A stretch of 64,000 nt of DNA from Isoetes taiwanensis (GCA_021234155.1 JAJEKV010000006.1:3627277-3691276); one strand, 5' to 3'; positions 13,251-25,190 are shown, numbered from the stretch's first letter. Numbers and translations: made by a program. The notes: generated by a model from the letters alone, not told the origin.

Positions 13251-14232
13251 GAAATCCCGAATGTACATATAGGTTCTCTAAATCTATTAGGATTCTCGGG
13301 ATCTGTGAGTATTCCTTAAGATTATATAAGATCCATTCCAAAGCACCCAATGTGAATGATATATACAGGTGGAGTGTATGAAGTTGATTTGTCATTGTGT
13401 GTCAAGCCATTCATGCAAAATTTGATAAAATTCTATGAATTCCCCTCAATTACCTTAAGATCTCTCTTTATTCTAAAAGAGTCTATAGAGATGAGATTTC
13501 TTTTCAATGAACATGTGCAGATGTGAAGATTTGACTTCTCCAATTCTTGGCAAAACTACACGAAAAAAAAATGTCAAAATGCAACATTCGATATGCACAA
13601 ATGCTTTGGTAGCTTTCTTCTAGATTTTCAGGCACACACTGAGTGGCTTATCATTATGTAAATCATGATAGTTGTTTTTGGTTTTTGGATGCTAACATTA
13701 GCAGTCTGAAATTTTTAAGATAGCTTCAAGAGTCCATAAACACGCTAAATGCATAATATTACATGAACTTAGAGGCTCTAAAACTCGTTGGCATTGCTTT
13801 GGCAGAGTCTTATGACCTTATCTGATTATTAACCACTAATTCATCGTTTTATCTGATTATTGACAAAATCAAAATAACTATAATAAAAAAATAGTTATTG
13901 CAAGAGGTCATGTATATAGCCAAGCTTTTAGCAGGACCCTGCAAAGGCAGTATTTATGACTCGTATTTGGGGAAGCTTTTCCTTAGATGAGATGGAATTT
14001 CAGCCAACTCATTCCCATTCACTCGTTCCCATTCACTCATCTAGTTAGGGGGTGTCATAGAAACGATAAGTTCGGAATCACAATCAATTCCTTTCTCAAA
14101 TCCGACTACAGCTGCACAAGCTTTTCTTGCATGTTGTAAATGATCTACAAAGAAAAAGAACCCTAGAATAAAATGGGAGGTAGCTAACCATAGTTCACTG
14201 CATTAATCTTAATAGCTACTCCACCTACGGAC

Positions 14233-14294
14233 GTCAACCGAAAGGGGCATGATTCATATATTCATCAACCTAAAGGGGCATGATTCATATATTC
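14233..14294. repeat. 31-bp tandem duplication, two units
   Basis: Units at 14233-14263 and 14264-14294 share AAAGGGGCATGATTCATATA and differ only near the start (GTCAACCG against ATCAACCT). Confidence 0.9.
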
Positions 14295-14672
14295 CATTGA
14301 GCATCCGTTGGAGGCAGGTTAAAAAAATTGGCATGTTATTGGGGTTCAAACATGCTTATGCATTTAGAGGATCAGTACATTTTAAATGGAATTCTAGATC
14401 GAGTTGCGAGCCATCTGCATGTCCATCCATTTTTCAAGTTCTACATGTTTCTGTTAAAATAGGGATAACATTAATTCTCTTCTTTTCGTTTGTTCTCTGG
14501 ATCAAAGAAAGGGCTTCTATTTACATTCATCTTTCGGTTACCCAGTTGGCATTGAAGCTAGGATTCTTACACTTTTCTTTGGAATATTATGTGGCAATAT
14601 CTTTACATATGAATTTCGAAGATAACAAAACTATCTGATACCTTTCATTTTGCGTAATTACGTTATGTAGCA

Positions 14673-15314
14673 TAGAGCACACCATAAGATATACTATAGC
14701 TTCAGTTGTGAAACGGTTGCATGAAATATATTCACACTTTTGTTTTAAGAAACAAAAGAGCGTGCCCGGCCCTTATTTTGTTTCTAAAAGGGCTATCGGG
14801 TTTTAAGCTCGAAAGTCCTTCAAGGATTTTTATTCTTTAGCACTAACAAAGTTCGTCATCAACAAAAACCTAGTTTGAATTGCTACATGTGGTCATTTGA
14901 ATATGCATATGCAATTGGAGACCCATGATATGGTGAATGTTATTGAGAACCCATATAGATGGTCATGCAAGGATGTGTATTGCTCTCACCAGAGCCACAC
15001 CATAAGATATACTATAGCTTCATATTGTGAAACGGTCGCAAATATATTCACACTTTTTGTTTTAAGAAACAAAAGAGCAGGCCTGACCCTTATTTTGTTT
15101 CTAAAAGGGCTATCAGTTCTAAGTTCGAAAGTCCTTCAAGGATTTTTTATTCTTTAGCACTAACAAAGTTCATCATCAACAAAAACCTAGTTTGAATTGC
15201 TACATGTGGTCATTTGAATATGCATATGCAATTGGAGACCCATGATATGGTGAATGTTATTGAGCACCCATATAGATGGTCATGCAAGGATGTGTATTGC
15301 TCTCACCAGAGCCA
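14673..15314. repeat. Tandem segmental duplication, two units of about 318 bp
   Basis: Copy 1 (14673-14990) and copy 2 (14991-15310) match along their full length. Both begin AGAGC(C)ACACCATAAGATA, pass through AAACAAAAGAGC and GAATTGCTACATGTGGTCA, and end GTGTATTGCTCTCACCAGAG. Differences are scattered substitutions and small indels, which is consistent with a relatively young unequal-crossover or slippage event. Open frames inside it (for example 14897-15157) are by-products. Confidence 0.92.
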
Positions 15315-16040
15315 AATGCACCATCGCTATGACCAGCACCAAAGCACCCATTATTGCGTCTTGTGTTGATGTCCCATGCCCTCAATGTGCATGCATGTGT
15401 TGCTGCTCAGAAAGATGTGCTGGAAATGGTCTCCTAGGGCATCCAAGCTGCCAAGGCATCTCTGCATTGTAAACCCAATGGTCTGGACAACACAAACGCC
15501 AGGATCAAAGTATTGCATCTTGTGCATGAAAACTTGCCCTCGACAAGATGCATGCATTTGTTGCTGCATAGGAAGATGCTCCTGGGCATCAAGGCGAGGG
15601 ATCTCGTACTATAATTTAGTCGTCATAATTCTCGGCAACTTTATGGTTTTGCTTAAATTTATATCTGGACTCGCCCCTTATCACCTAATGCACAAAAGTA
15701 GAGCTTTCTTACGTAAGTTATGGCAATCTCTTCCTAAGCCGATTGATAAAAAAGGCTTTCTGAATCATCTCTAGTGGATGTCAATCTCAACAACTTCAAA
15801 ACGTCACCAAACCCCGGACACATCAAGGAAAAGAAGTTACCCCAAGATCAAGGAACACCAAGGAGAAAAGACCGGTATCGCGGATCACTTACCTCTGCTA
15901 TGTTTGCTCACTTCCAAAAAATTAAAAGATTACGAAAAATGTTACCTCACCCTTTTGTTACGCTTGTTCGTGTATTTGTTTGCAACACCAAAATAATGCT
16001 CTCAATAATCTAGAGCTTCCTTTCTAGACTCCAACTCCAT
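15315..16040. other. Non-coding with internal CATGCA-rich duplicated blocks
   Basis: Two related blocks near 15383-15440 and 15545-15595 share ATGCATG, TTGCTGC and GGAAGATGCTC/AGAAAGATGTGC elements. They generate open frames on both strands that have no domain. I support no gene here. Confidence 0.4.
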
Positions 16041-16043
16041 CAT

Positions 16044-17029
16044 TCACAACACATTAGGAGGAACCGAAATGCTAACTTTGAATGTCCTAAATACTGAGAT
16101 ACCATAAACCTTCATGATAAATTCCATGGCTACGTCTTTGTAATCGAATGATAGATTAAGTAATTCCCAATCTACAACCATATCCCGCACATTTGAAAAC
16201 TGAATGACAAAACCATAAATGTCTAGAAATGGTCGACCAAAAGCAAGCACCAATCACCTTTTGCGACCTCAAATAAGCATTTGTTGGCTCCTTGCTATGA
16301 GAATAGACTGCCTATCTTTTGATATGAGATAGTATCTCGGATACACATTTTGTCAAGAACCGCAATAGATTGCCAAAGTTTGCAATAAATAATTTTAAGC
16401 GCATCCACAATGGCCACATCTTGATCATGTCCACATTTAATCACTTTTGAATGGATGGGAATGCCCTTTGCTAGAAAACCTCCCAAGCTAGAAAACCTCC
16501 CAAGCATCTTGAGAGGTTTAGACTCTGGCAGACTTATTATGCTATGAAACAATAAAAATGACCAAACATGAGCATGGGTATTGCCTAAAGATGCTCACAT
16601 TGAGACTCAAATTTTAGCGCTACTACTAGGATCAAATTAGGAAAAATCGACTATGTTCTTTTCTCGGCAACAATTACTAATGTGCTTTACAACCACGGGG
16701 CGAAGAACCTCACGGACCGAAATGATGAAATTGTTTGCCACATAAATGATGGTCATTTGCGGGACCCCAAGAGATAGGACTTCAAAATCTGCAACCGATG
16801 CATGCAATTTTAATGTGGAGACAAAGCAAAGCACAAAGAAATCTAACCTCGCCTCCATGCCGTTGAAGAACCTCACAAAGAACCTCAACGATGGAGTGCT
16901 TCTTTGCGATAAATAAAAGAATGTTGTTGCAACCTTTGTCCGTGATAATACGGGGCGCAGGAGGAAATCACTGGAAAAGGTGTTTTTTTGTCCGAGATTG
17001 CACATGGCAAAGTGAGGCACCAAATTCAC
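16044..17029 (-). pseudogene. Degenerate pentatricopeptide-repeat (PPR) protein remnant
   Basis: In the minus frame that begins at 16552, GIPIHSKVIKCGHDQDVAIV is followed by DALKIIY and LDKMCIRDTISY. This fits a PPR array of the PLS type, whose motifs read G..IH..VIK.G...DV...NAL...Y.K and then FD.M..RD..SW. The upstream minus frame (17029-16637) contains FVSTLKLHASVADFE, resembling another PPR motif start. The two frames are out of register with stops between them, so this is a decayed gene. PPR proteins bind organellar RNA. The segment 16044-16253 continues in the right direction but is hardly recognisable. The family call rests mainly on the one clear motif. Confidence 0.5.
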
Positions 17030-17335
17030 AATCTAATGGGGATGCAACCTAATTGCCCTTATCGAGCCCACGACCATTGACAGAGCCACAATTATCAATC
17101 AATAAATGCAAAGACTTCCTTCAAATCCTTTAATTGACGAGAATAGACATGGCATGGGCGTAAACGGACTTTGGATCAATTAGGGACTGAATCGGTTCAA
17201 AGTTACGCAGCGACCGCATGTAGATCTAGAAGCACGCTAGTTTGAGCAGGCCTACATGCTAACTTATCCCGCATTTTTTCATATTATTAGACTACTCGGT
17301 TATGAAATACAAAACATGTGCTTGTATATCTATTT

Positions 17336-17880
17336 TCCAAAACAAACCTTGTCAATTAGATCCGGTGGAGGAACTTGTCTCATTTGAGAATTTGCAAGAA
17401 GAAGACTAAATGCTTTCGCTTTGATTTTTTAACATTTTTTTCTTACGGAGATGGAAAATAAACACGTCAAATTGCAAAATAATGGCAAATAATGCCATTC
17501 CAAAAATATGCAGGGGCTTCCTAAGCTTCGCCAACACTTTGCAAGGAGGCCCGCGACTATCGGCACCTATAGTAGACATGTCTCCATTATAATTACACCA
17601 AATCGGAAGCTTCCACAACATATAGTTCTCACACGCATAGAAAAAGCTACCTCCATTTGATCCCAAGTTTAAAGATTTTGCTTAGAAGAATAGAAGTGAG
17701 TTATGTTTCCAAAACAAACCTTGTCAATTAGATCCGATGGAGGAACCCGTCTCATTTGAGAATTTGCAAGAAGAAGACTAAATGCTCACTTTGATTTTTA
17801 ACATTTTCTTCTAAAGATGCAAAATAAGCACGTAAGGGAGGCCACCTATAGTAGACATGTCTCCAACAGTAACATGAGTT
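17336..17880. repeat. Direct duplication of about 180 bp, second copy internally deleted
   Basis: CCAAAACAAACCTTGTCAAT (17338 and about 17709) starts two copies. Both continue through GAATTTGCAAGAAGAAGACT, an AACATTTT block and CCTATAGTAGACATGTCTCC. In copy 1 the last block is at about 17563, in copy 2 at about 17846, so copy 2 has lost roughly 90 bp in the middle. Confidence 0.85.
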
Positions 17881-19492
17881 GATCGGGACTCTTAAGGCGC
17901 AAAATCAGAAAGCGAATATCAAAGCCCATAAGGCGTGTCCCCGCAACAATATGCTTCCATGAGGTGTTTAAAATGGCAATCATCTGAAGCTGCATTAGGC
18001 AATACATGCATTAGAATGATAAAAATGACGACTCAAGAATTGCAAACGAACCCATCATAGCCTAACATTACCCCAGTGAATATAGAACTCACAACATAAC
18101 ACATGCAAAGCAGACCTTTAAAACTCACACCATAACATGTCCATTTGGGAGTCAGCCTTTATATAGCTTAGCATGTCCACCACTTCCCACTGGATTATTT
18201 GCCAAATGATTCACTCTGAAGATATTCTTTGCGGAAAGATATTCTTTGCGGCCATTCACCAGTTTGAGCCCTGAGATGCAAAATGATAGGGAAGAACTGA
18301 GATAAAACATGCAAATTTGTGCATATCTTACATCCTAATTTCTCTTCATTCAAAAATAAAGACATGAATTGCACACGGCCGCATCCTTTGTATTACATCT
18401 AGTAGATCGATGCTCAAAATGACAAAATCCATGCAGCTTATGCTTCAAAATAAAAAATCAAATAGAAACATTAATCGAGAAATCTTGGGAATAGCCGTAT
18501 AAAAAATCAAATTAGTACATCGTCAGGAGAACTCACAGCTACTTTGAGATGTAATGTTTGGGTCTCGAACTCATAAAGAAAACGAAAAAAAAAAAATCCC
18601 TTCCATAACTCTTTGCCATAGCCGCTTACCATCGGCCGCCAATGCAAGCAAATAAACGAGAATAGAATTAAAGGAAGACTTTACCGCAGCCCTATCGTTA
18701 TAGAGCAGAGCTCCAATTCGGTCATATTTGGCCCGCACGAAAATTACCATAAAGAACCCATTTCACGGAGCAAGAGTCTTGATCAACATTTCCTTTCCAA
18801 GCTGCGCGAAAACGAAATGCCAATAAGAACAGAGGCGATTGAACAAAGATTTAGTACATAAATAGGAGCAAATGCGGGAATAATTCTAGATCGGGTGCGG
18901 GCCTCGAACAAAATTGTTCGCCGCCAAACCAAAGGGTAACTTAGAAAGCAATGCTAAACCAACTTTGAACATTATGCTCATCCCGAGCGAAGGATTCCCC
19001 TCTAACTTCGAAAATGTGGGCGGTGCGGTCCTTTTGATTGAGAAAATCCTAAGGACCCGATGACTATTACTGATTCTTTCAAGGGCTTTAGAGCTTGCTT
19101 TCTATCTCCTTCCAACTCCAAGAATAACCGACATTTCTAAGGAAGCAAAATCCGTGGTCTTCTTCACTGTCGTGACGCTCTAGCTCTTCTATAGCTGCAC
19201 GAATAGATCGAAAGAGGAGCAAGGTTCTAACAAAATCGTTTCTTCTAGGATTTTTTGCAGACCACGGATGAACTGTGAAGAAGACGGCAAGATAGGCGCC
19301 CAAATTCAACCATTTTTGCGTCAATATTTGCAGACTGTCACATCGCTAGAAATGAGGAGCCATCAGCAACGAAGCGAAACTCCAATGGCGCTCCACATTG
19401 CCGCCATAACACAGACACGAAGAAATCCAAGTTTCGAGCTCTGCTCCGGCGTGAGAACAGAGGATTTCAATTTGCGCTTTAGGATCAATCGC
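17881..19492. other. Intergenic; weak coding-like minus-strand stretches, no supported gene
   Basis: On the minus strand near 18750-18640 a frame reads MVIFVRAKYDRIGALLYNDR and ends near a GTAAGC donor. At 19324-19088 another frame contains AIEELERHDSEEDHG. Neither resembles a family I know and neither can be joined to an exon, so I do not call a gene. Confidence 0.3.
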
Positions 19493-19690
19493 AAATCTAA
19501 CGGTCGAAAACAAAAGCCCCAAATAAAGGGGCTCCAAATCTAACGGTCGAAAATAAAAGCCCCAAATAAAGGGGCTTTCTGGGTGGCGCAACGTGGGCCG
19601 TCCAGATCTGAGATGGACGGCCAGGATTCAAAGATCTACATTCAATATAATTGTATATATATAGGTGATATAGTGATATTTGTGCATTCA
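19493..19690 (+). repeat. Dispersed repeat family, copy C, with 41-bp duplication and hairpins
   Basis: Two adjacent 41-bp units (19493-19533 and 19534-19574) carry AAATCTAACGGTCGAAAA and AAAGCCCCAAATAAAGGGGCT. The latter is itself a hairpin (AGCCCC/GGGGCT). Downstream a 9-bp perfect hairpin GGCCGTCCA/TGGACGGCC lies at 19596-19604 and 19614-19622. It is followed by TAATTGTATATATATAGG (19638 on) and an ATTTGTGCATTCAAT block. Shared order with copies A and B supports one repeat family. Confidence 0.65.
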
Positions 19691-20035
19691 ATTTCAATGA
19701 TATGTCCCCAACGTTCTTCTAGCTTTTCTCGGATTCGTTGAGATTCCTTCAAGATTCCCTTAGGTACTTAAGCTTCTGTTTGGATTCCTTTAGATTCCCT
19801 ATTTTCACTATATGAGATTCCTTTGAGTTTTCCAACTCATTCTTTGGCGTTCTCATTGGATCTCAAAGTGCATTTAACATTCTCTTGGAGAGATAATGCT
19901 CAATCAATGAGAGGATCCTCCATAAACCCCCACAAGGAAGCGTCCAATTCCTCTCAATGCAATGTTTTTAGTTGCAATTAAATAGAATAATCTAAAAAAC
20001 TATAGGATAACTTGGCATCTATTCACATTATCAAG

Positions 20036-20289
20036 GCATATTCACACGGGGGTGACTCCGGACAACGAGAGCTGTTGGATAGGCATATTCACCCCTTATT
20101 CCTTAATCTATACTGTACGTAAAGTTCCTCGTTTGTGGGGTATGCAAGTACAAAATTTGCTATACTATAACAAGATTTGCAAAATACTATAAGATTTCAA
20201 GCGGAATACTATGTGGTGTTGATTTCATACGTGCAAAATACAATTATGAGGGCTCTCGCTGCCCTACGTCACCCCCCGTGTGAATATGC
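20036..20289. mobile_element. MITE-like element with about 21-bp terminal inverted repeats
   Basis: The left end (20036-20056) begins GCATATTCACACGGGGG. The right end (20268-20289) is its reverse complement with one extra base in the G/C run. The interior (about 210 bp) is AT-rich and non-coding, and another GGCATATTCAC block sits just inside the left end (20081). The size and structure are those of a miniature inverted-repeat transposable element. I could not identify a target-site duplication, so the superfamily is unassigned. Confidence 0.75.
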
Positions 20290-21240
20290 ACCCAAACCAA
20301 AGGGGTTTAAGGGGATTTTAATTTAAATGTGTTGGACCCAATGGTTGTGTTAATTAATGTCAATGGTAGTTATGTGTTGGTTGTTAATGTCAATGGTTGT
20401 TATGTGTTGGTTGTTATGTGTTGGGGGATTTAAATTTTATATGTTGGATGTTAATGGTTTACATTTGCAAAAAAATTTGGCCCCTTCCTTCCGAAATTTA
20501 GGGCGTCCCCAAGTGTGACAAAAATTTAGAATTCAAACCCGAAAAAAAACTAGAATTCATTTGAGGCTTTCATCACACCTAGCTTTTGAATTTGATCACA
20601 ATAAAACATAGAACATAAGTAAAAGTTACCATAAAGATAGAAGCGGATTGATCCCATTATTAGAAAGTCATAAAGTTTGCAACACAAAGAAAACCCCTGT
20701 TTATTATGCTATATATTGTTACTTCATTACAACTATTTCTCTTTCCTGGCAATGACACCATTGTTTATCAATCCATATGATTTTGGATGCTCCATCTCTA
20801 GCTTAAAAGGTAATGCATGATTCACCTTATGGTTCGATTAAAGTTCCAAACCTACAATATAAATGCATTCTTGTAGCATTGTTTGACCAATCATGACATG
20901 GAAAAGGCGTGGAATAATCCGCTTTATTGTGTGCATAAAAATCCGTTTGTTGATTGAAGCTAAAATTTTGCCGCTATGAACAATCCGGCGACCGAGGAAT
21001 ATCAAAGAGTTGGAAACAAAAGCGAGGGACCTAAACTCTAAACTCTTTTTGAATCTGCGGCAAATCTTAGGAAGGAAACAAAAGGGGTTTTGCGACACTA
21101 CATTGTAGAATCAAGAAACCAATACCTTGTAAAAAAAAAAAAATTATGCTAGCTGAAGAAACATTAAAAACAAATACCTTTGTAAGTGTGAGCAAAAATT
21201 CATCTCGTGGTAGTAAAATCCACTCGTGATAAGAATCCAA
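20290..21240. other. Intergenic, low-complexity GTTGTTATGTGTTGG tract
   Basis: At 20330-20440 GTTGGTTGTTATGTGTTGG-type units recur. The rest is AT-rich with no supported gene. The minus frame 20838-21098 has no motif. Confidence 0.45.
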
Positions 21241-21244
21241 GAGG

Positions 21245-21425
21245 GCAAGTACACATGCATATGCACATGCATACACATGCACACATGCACTTGCACTTGC
21301 ACATGCACAATACACATGCACATGCATATACATGCACATGCACATGAACATGCACATGCACACAGTATACACATGCATGTGCACATGCACATGCATGCAG
21401 TGTTCATGCACAAACACATGCAGAG
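21245..21425. repeat. CATGCA-rich simple-sequence tract
   Basis: An array of ACATGC and CATGCA hexamer variants, with well over a dozen CATGCA copies on the plus strand, makes an almost continuous alternating purine-pyrimidine tract. It yields artefactual open frames on both strands (Met/His-rich on plus, Cys/Met-rich on minus). CATGCA is also the core of the plant RY element, but a repeat expansion is the simplest explanation. Confidence 0.9.
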
Positions 21426-21429
21426 AAAG

Positions 21430-22480
21430 ACAACAACCCTCGGATTGTTCCAACCAACGAAAATCAACGGCCCATAAAGGGTGCACTCTAGAAATACTAT
21501 TTAGTACCCTCATGAATACAACAAAAATCATAGAAAAACCATGTGAAAAAGCGTATAAAAATCTAAAAGTAACCCCCTGTTATTGTGCTACATATGCAGG
21601 ACATGTCACTTATATGATGACCTAGCATATATGCACAATGGTGTGGCATTTATCCACACTGACACATCAGTGTCTATGGAGAGTCGCGATATCTTGTCTA
21701 TGCACCTGACGTGGCGGACGCCTATGCACGCGTAACATGTCTCTCATTATATTTTTTTTTTTTGGAGCTAAAGGTGTGTTTTGTATTCATACTCGGAAAT
21801 TACATAGTGATATTGTATACCATCGAGGTATCTTGGTAGGCATAATGCCAAAATTACACATTCAAAAGTTTGGAAATGTGTTAAGAAAACTGACTAATGT
21901 CGATTAGCGGACTAAGGACCTTTACCTATTACATCTGATAACTTATCGGATAATCAAACTTTTATGTTCATAAGTGTTTTGATGCTTCTATTGTGCATCA
22001 ATCGGATCTTGCATGGTAAGATCCTGTACTCTTCGTCTGCCAAGGATGTTCAGGTACATTATATGCTTTACGTATGTGTTTATGCTTAAAATAAATTTAA
22101 AAAATAAAAATAAAAGATAAAAGCCTTTTTAACTAGTGCATGTGTTCTAGCCAAAGGCATGCACGACAGATTCTTTCTTGGAGTATAAGGCAAACTACAT
22201 GGGCACCAAAAGTCCTAAAAGTGCTTTCTAGTTTATGGTTGAAAGACTCATGCAACATATAATCATAAAATTAGCATTTAAATTATATTTGTATGCATAC
22301 TGTAAAATTGAATTGCGTGATGGATGAAAGATTCATAGCAAAGTAATAAACATGCTTTCTAAACAACTAGCATCATAGAGGAAATGTACATAATCCACAA
22401 ATGAAATAATCAATCATAATGTTTTGCTCCTCTAGCAGGTGACAACATGAAACCACCAAAGCTGATAAGATCTCTATCAA
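21430..22480. other. Intergenic, no feature seen
   Basis: AT-rich region with a poly-T run at about 21750. No supported coding region, RNA gene or repeat. It includes the likely 3' flank of the uclacyanin gene. Confidence 0.5.
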
Positions 22481-22486
22481 AAATTG

Positions 22487-23325
22487 TCACAAAAGTATGA
22501 TGGTCCAAAAGATTGAGGAATAAATCACAACATAAATTAGATAACGAAAGCGGCGACGAGCAGGAACGCTAGAGCAGGGGAGGCAAGGGAAGTGAGGTGC
22601 GAGGAGATGCGCAGAGCTTTTAGTATTAGTGGTGTCCGAAGACGGAGCAGGGACGTCAATGGAAGGAGAAAGGGAGGAAGACTGAAGGGGCGAGGGCGGA
22701 GATGAGGGAGATTTAATGGGGGGAGAAAATTTAGGCGAGGGCGAGGGTGATGGTGAGGACAAGGGTGAGGGTGAGGGGGTCAAACGAATGGGGGAAGGTG
22801 CAGGGGCTGATACAAGGGGCGTGTTTGAGGTAGGGGAAGGGGCAACCGGGGCAGGAACGGCGATAGCCAGTGACATGCCGCTGGAGCAGTGGCCAGGTGT
22901 CCCGCAGACGAAGAAGTATTTCCCTGCGCGGGTGAGGGTCAACCGGTCATTGCCGGTGCTGAAGGTTTGGACCGGGGTACCGATGTTGCACTGGTTGTAG
23001 TCGGTCTCGCTTACTTGCATGACGTTATGGGCTCCGGTATTGTAGGTGAACACTGTGACAAAATACCGGGATCAAGCGGTGAGAAATAATGGATCAAACC
23101 AGTGGGATCGAAATATTGAATCAAACATGCGAATCAAAAGGCCATAAGAAAATAATGCATACCCAGTTGATCTCCTTCTGAAAACGTTCTGTTTGTAGCC
23201 CAGTCTTTGTAATTTACCCCTGTGGTCCATCCCGAAGTATCCCCAACAACATGAACGGCTGCGACCGCGGATTGAACGGCAAAACAAGCATATAGAACCA
23301 ACGCAAGCACATAGCAGAGCTCCAT
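22487..23325 (-). CDS. Uclacyanin-type phytocyanin (cell-surface blue copper protein), two exons
   Basis: Exon 1 is 23325-23163 and exon 2 is 23052-22487. The donor G|GTATGC and acceptor CACAG|TG restore a Val codon, giving EGDQL-VFTYNTGAHNVMQV. I prefer the start at 23325 (MELCYVLALVLY) because it opens directly on a signal peptide ending QSAVAA; an in-frame ATG lies at 23352. The plastocyanin-like domain follows (HVVGDTSGWTTG to MSLAIAV). Type I copper ligands are visible: His in GAHNV, then Cys, His and Met in FFVCGTPGHCSSGM. A Met axial ligand fits uclacyanins rather than stellacyanins. A Pro/Ser-rich arabinogalactan-like region comes next. As read, the C-terminus is basic (PARRRFRYLI). 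The +1 frame after the A4 run at 22618-22621 instead gives SLASPALAFLLVAAFVI and a stop at 22537, a typical GPI-anchor tail, so a 1-base indel is likely. Role: extracellular electron transfer or wall chemistry, by family. Confidence 0.85.
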
Positions 23326-23698
23326 TATTCCTTGCCGGATTTCGCCGTTCAAACTGCAAGAAATACAGGCTTATTTTGCACCCCAAAGAGTGTTCTGCGC
23401 CTTCAAATACTGTAAACCTCGGGATTCACTTTGCTGGCCGATGGAATCCTTCTTTAAATATGAAAAACCGGGAGCTAAAGTTGTAAGCGAGCCTCTCCCA
23501 GATGTGGCAGTGCTTAGCAGGGGTGGTTGGTCTGCTTTGGATCTACAATGCTTGGACTTGCGTCAAAGGTAGACGGAAAAGTTTGCTACTTTCCAGATAG
23601 GGTTGGTAGTTGTTGGTGGTCAAGTGTATAGTTCAAGCAAGACCTTATAGATTCTTCAGATTGACTGCTTACTTGGCATCGTGAATCTTATAACACAA

Positions 23699-24014
23699 CT
23701 ATGTGACCATGCTCCATATAAGCATTGGAAATTTTTGTATTAGATAAGTCAAGGATAATATAAATAAAACTAGTTCTGGCCTTGACGTTGCTCTACATTT
23801 GGGAACCTGTAAATATTTTGAACCTCTTTGTTTCTGCAATCTAGCTTCATATGAACCCCTTTGTTTCTCCAATCGAGCTAACTGTTCCATAATTGCCTCT
23901 AGTGCTTTTTGCCTCCATCAAGCTCCATGTTTCATAGATATCTCTAGTGCTTTTTGTCTCACAAGACGCTTCTCTCTATATTTAGTTCAAGCAACTGCAA
24001 AGCTGCCTTTTTAG
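23699..24014 (-). pseudogene. Remnant of a coiled-coil protein, probably a transposon-type C-terminus
   Basis: The minus strand reads MEQLARLEKQRGSYEARLQK in one frame. Upstream, across stops and frame changes, are LQLLELNIERS and RQKALE twice. The DNA carries short internal repeats (AAACAAAGGGGTTC and CAAAAAGCACTAGAG, each twice). Charged heptad-like tails of this kind end several plant Myb/SANT-like and transposon-derived proteins, but no diagnostic domain is left. The function is unknown. Confidence 0.35.
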
Positions 24015-24019
24015 CACAT

Positions 24020-25190
24020 CACCTTGCCACTTTATAATGGGATACTCAATAACGACACTATTATTGGTGGAAGTTGTGCATTGGTTTTGCTCTATTGTTT
24101 GTTAGTTAAGGGAGCCTCTATTACACATCCTTGTCAAAAGTTGTGTTATGAATTTTAGTGCTTAATCTTCTTTGTCAAAGGTTCATATTGCACAATCAAC
24201 ATTACATCATAATTTATGTATTATAGTCTTGTATGTCATATCCAGTCTCCAAATTCACAATCATCACAATGTAACATTGAATTTTGAATTTAGACGAACC
24301 TTTGGGGTTTCTTCCCTCACAAGGGACTTTCCTTGATTGATTCTTTATTCAAATTGGAGGAGTTTTCTAATAAACTGTATTTTATAGAATCTACCAACAA
24401 TCGATAAAAAGCATTCATGCTTTATTTGTGAATTGTGAGACTAAGTTTTGTAATTGCGTTCTTGTTGCAATGATTTTGTGATTGTGTTCTTACTGCAATG
24501 GAATGTTAGCGGCTCAAATAGAAGGAAACTGGTCAAGCTTTCGTTTAAAAACTAGAGAAACTACAAAGGCGCAAAGATTAACAAAATAATGTTAACATAG
24601 AAAAACGTTCATATAGGGACAACCCATCCGGATCGAATGCATCGAATGCAATTGCTGGTAACTTACATACATCTATAAAATATATGAAGTCAATGACACA
24701 TCACTTACCCACCTTGGTAGATCTTGTAAACGTGTACGTGTGTCAATTGGTAGTAGCTTTATTCTGGTGAATTTATACTACCAATTTGTATTATTCCAGT
24801 TCATGCAAAAACTCAAGACTGTCAATAAAGCCTTATAAAATGCCAACATAATGATTAAGCCATACACCAATTTCAAATTATCTGGATCCAAGAGCAAGTT
24901 GTAATTTTTGTATTGTTTCCTGGCGAAGGTCCAAGGTCATGAACTATTTTGCCACCAAGTGCGCGAACATCTTCAGCTACATCATCTGTTTTAATTGTGA
25001 TCCACATGTACGACTCCATTGAAGATCATGTAGCAAGTTACAACAAAAATTCCCAAACCAAAGAGTATTTTTCATGGTCACTGCTCCATACCCAAGGTCA
25101 GTTCAAATGAGTTGAAAAGGAGGGGTTAAAATATTAAGGCATTTCATACCTTAAAATAGGTCACATGTGTATCTTCCTGCTCTATGCAGA
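24020..25190. other. Intergenic, no feature seen
   Basis: AT-rich sequence without coding potential or clear repeats. Confidence 0.5.

Noticed and set aside
21067-21625. Overlapping Met/His- and Cys/Met-rich reading frames up to 154 codons
   Set aside because: They are produced by the CATGCA simple repeat, which is open in several frames on both strands.
22716-23089. Plus-strand frames rich in Gly/Glu
   Set aside because: Antisense of the Pro/Ser-rich region of the uclacyanin gene.
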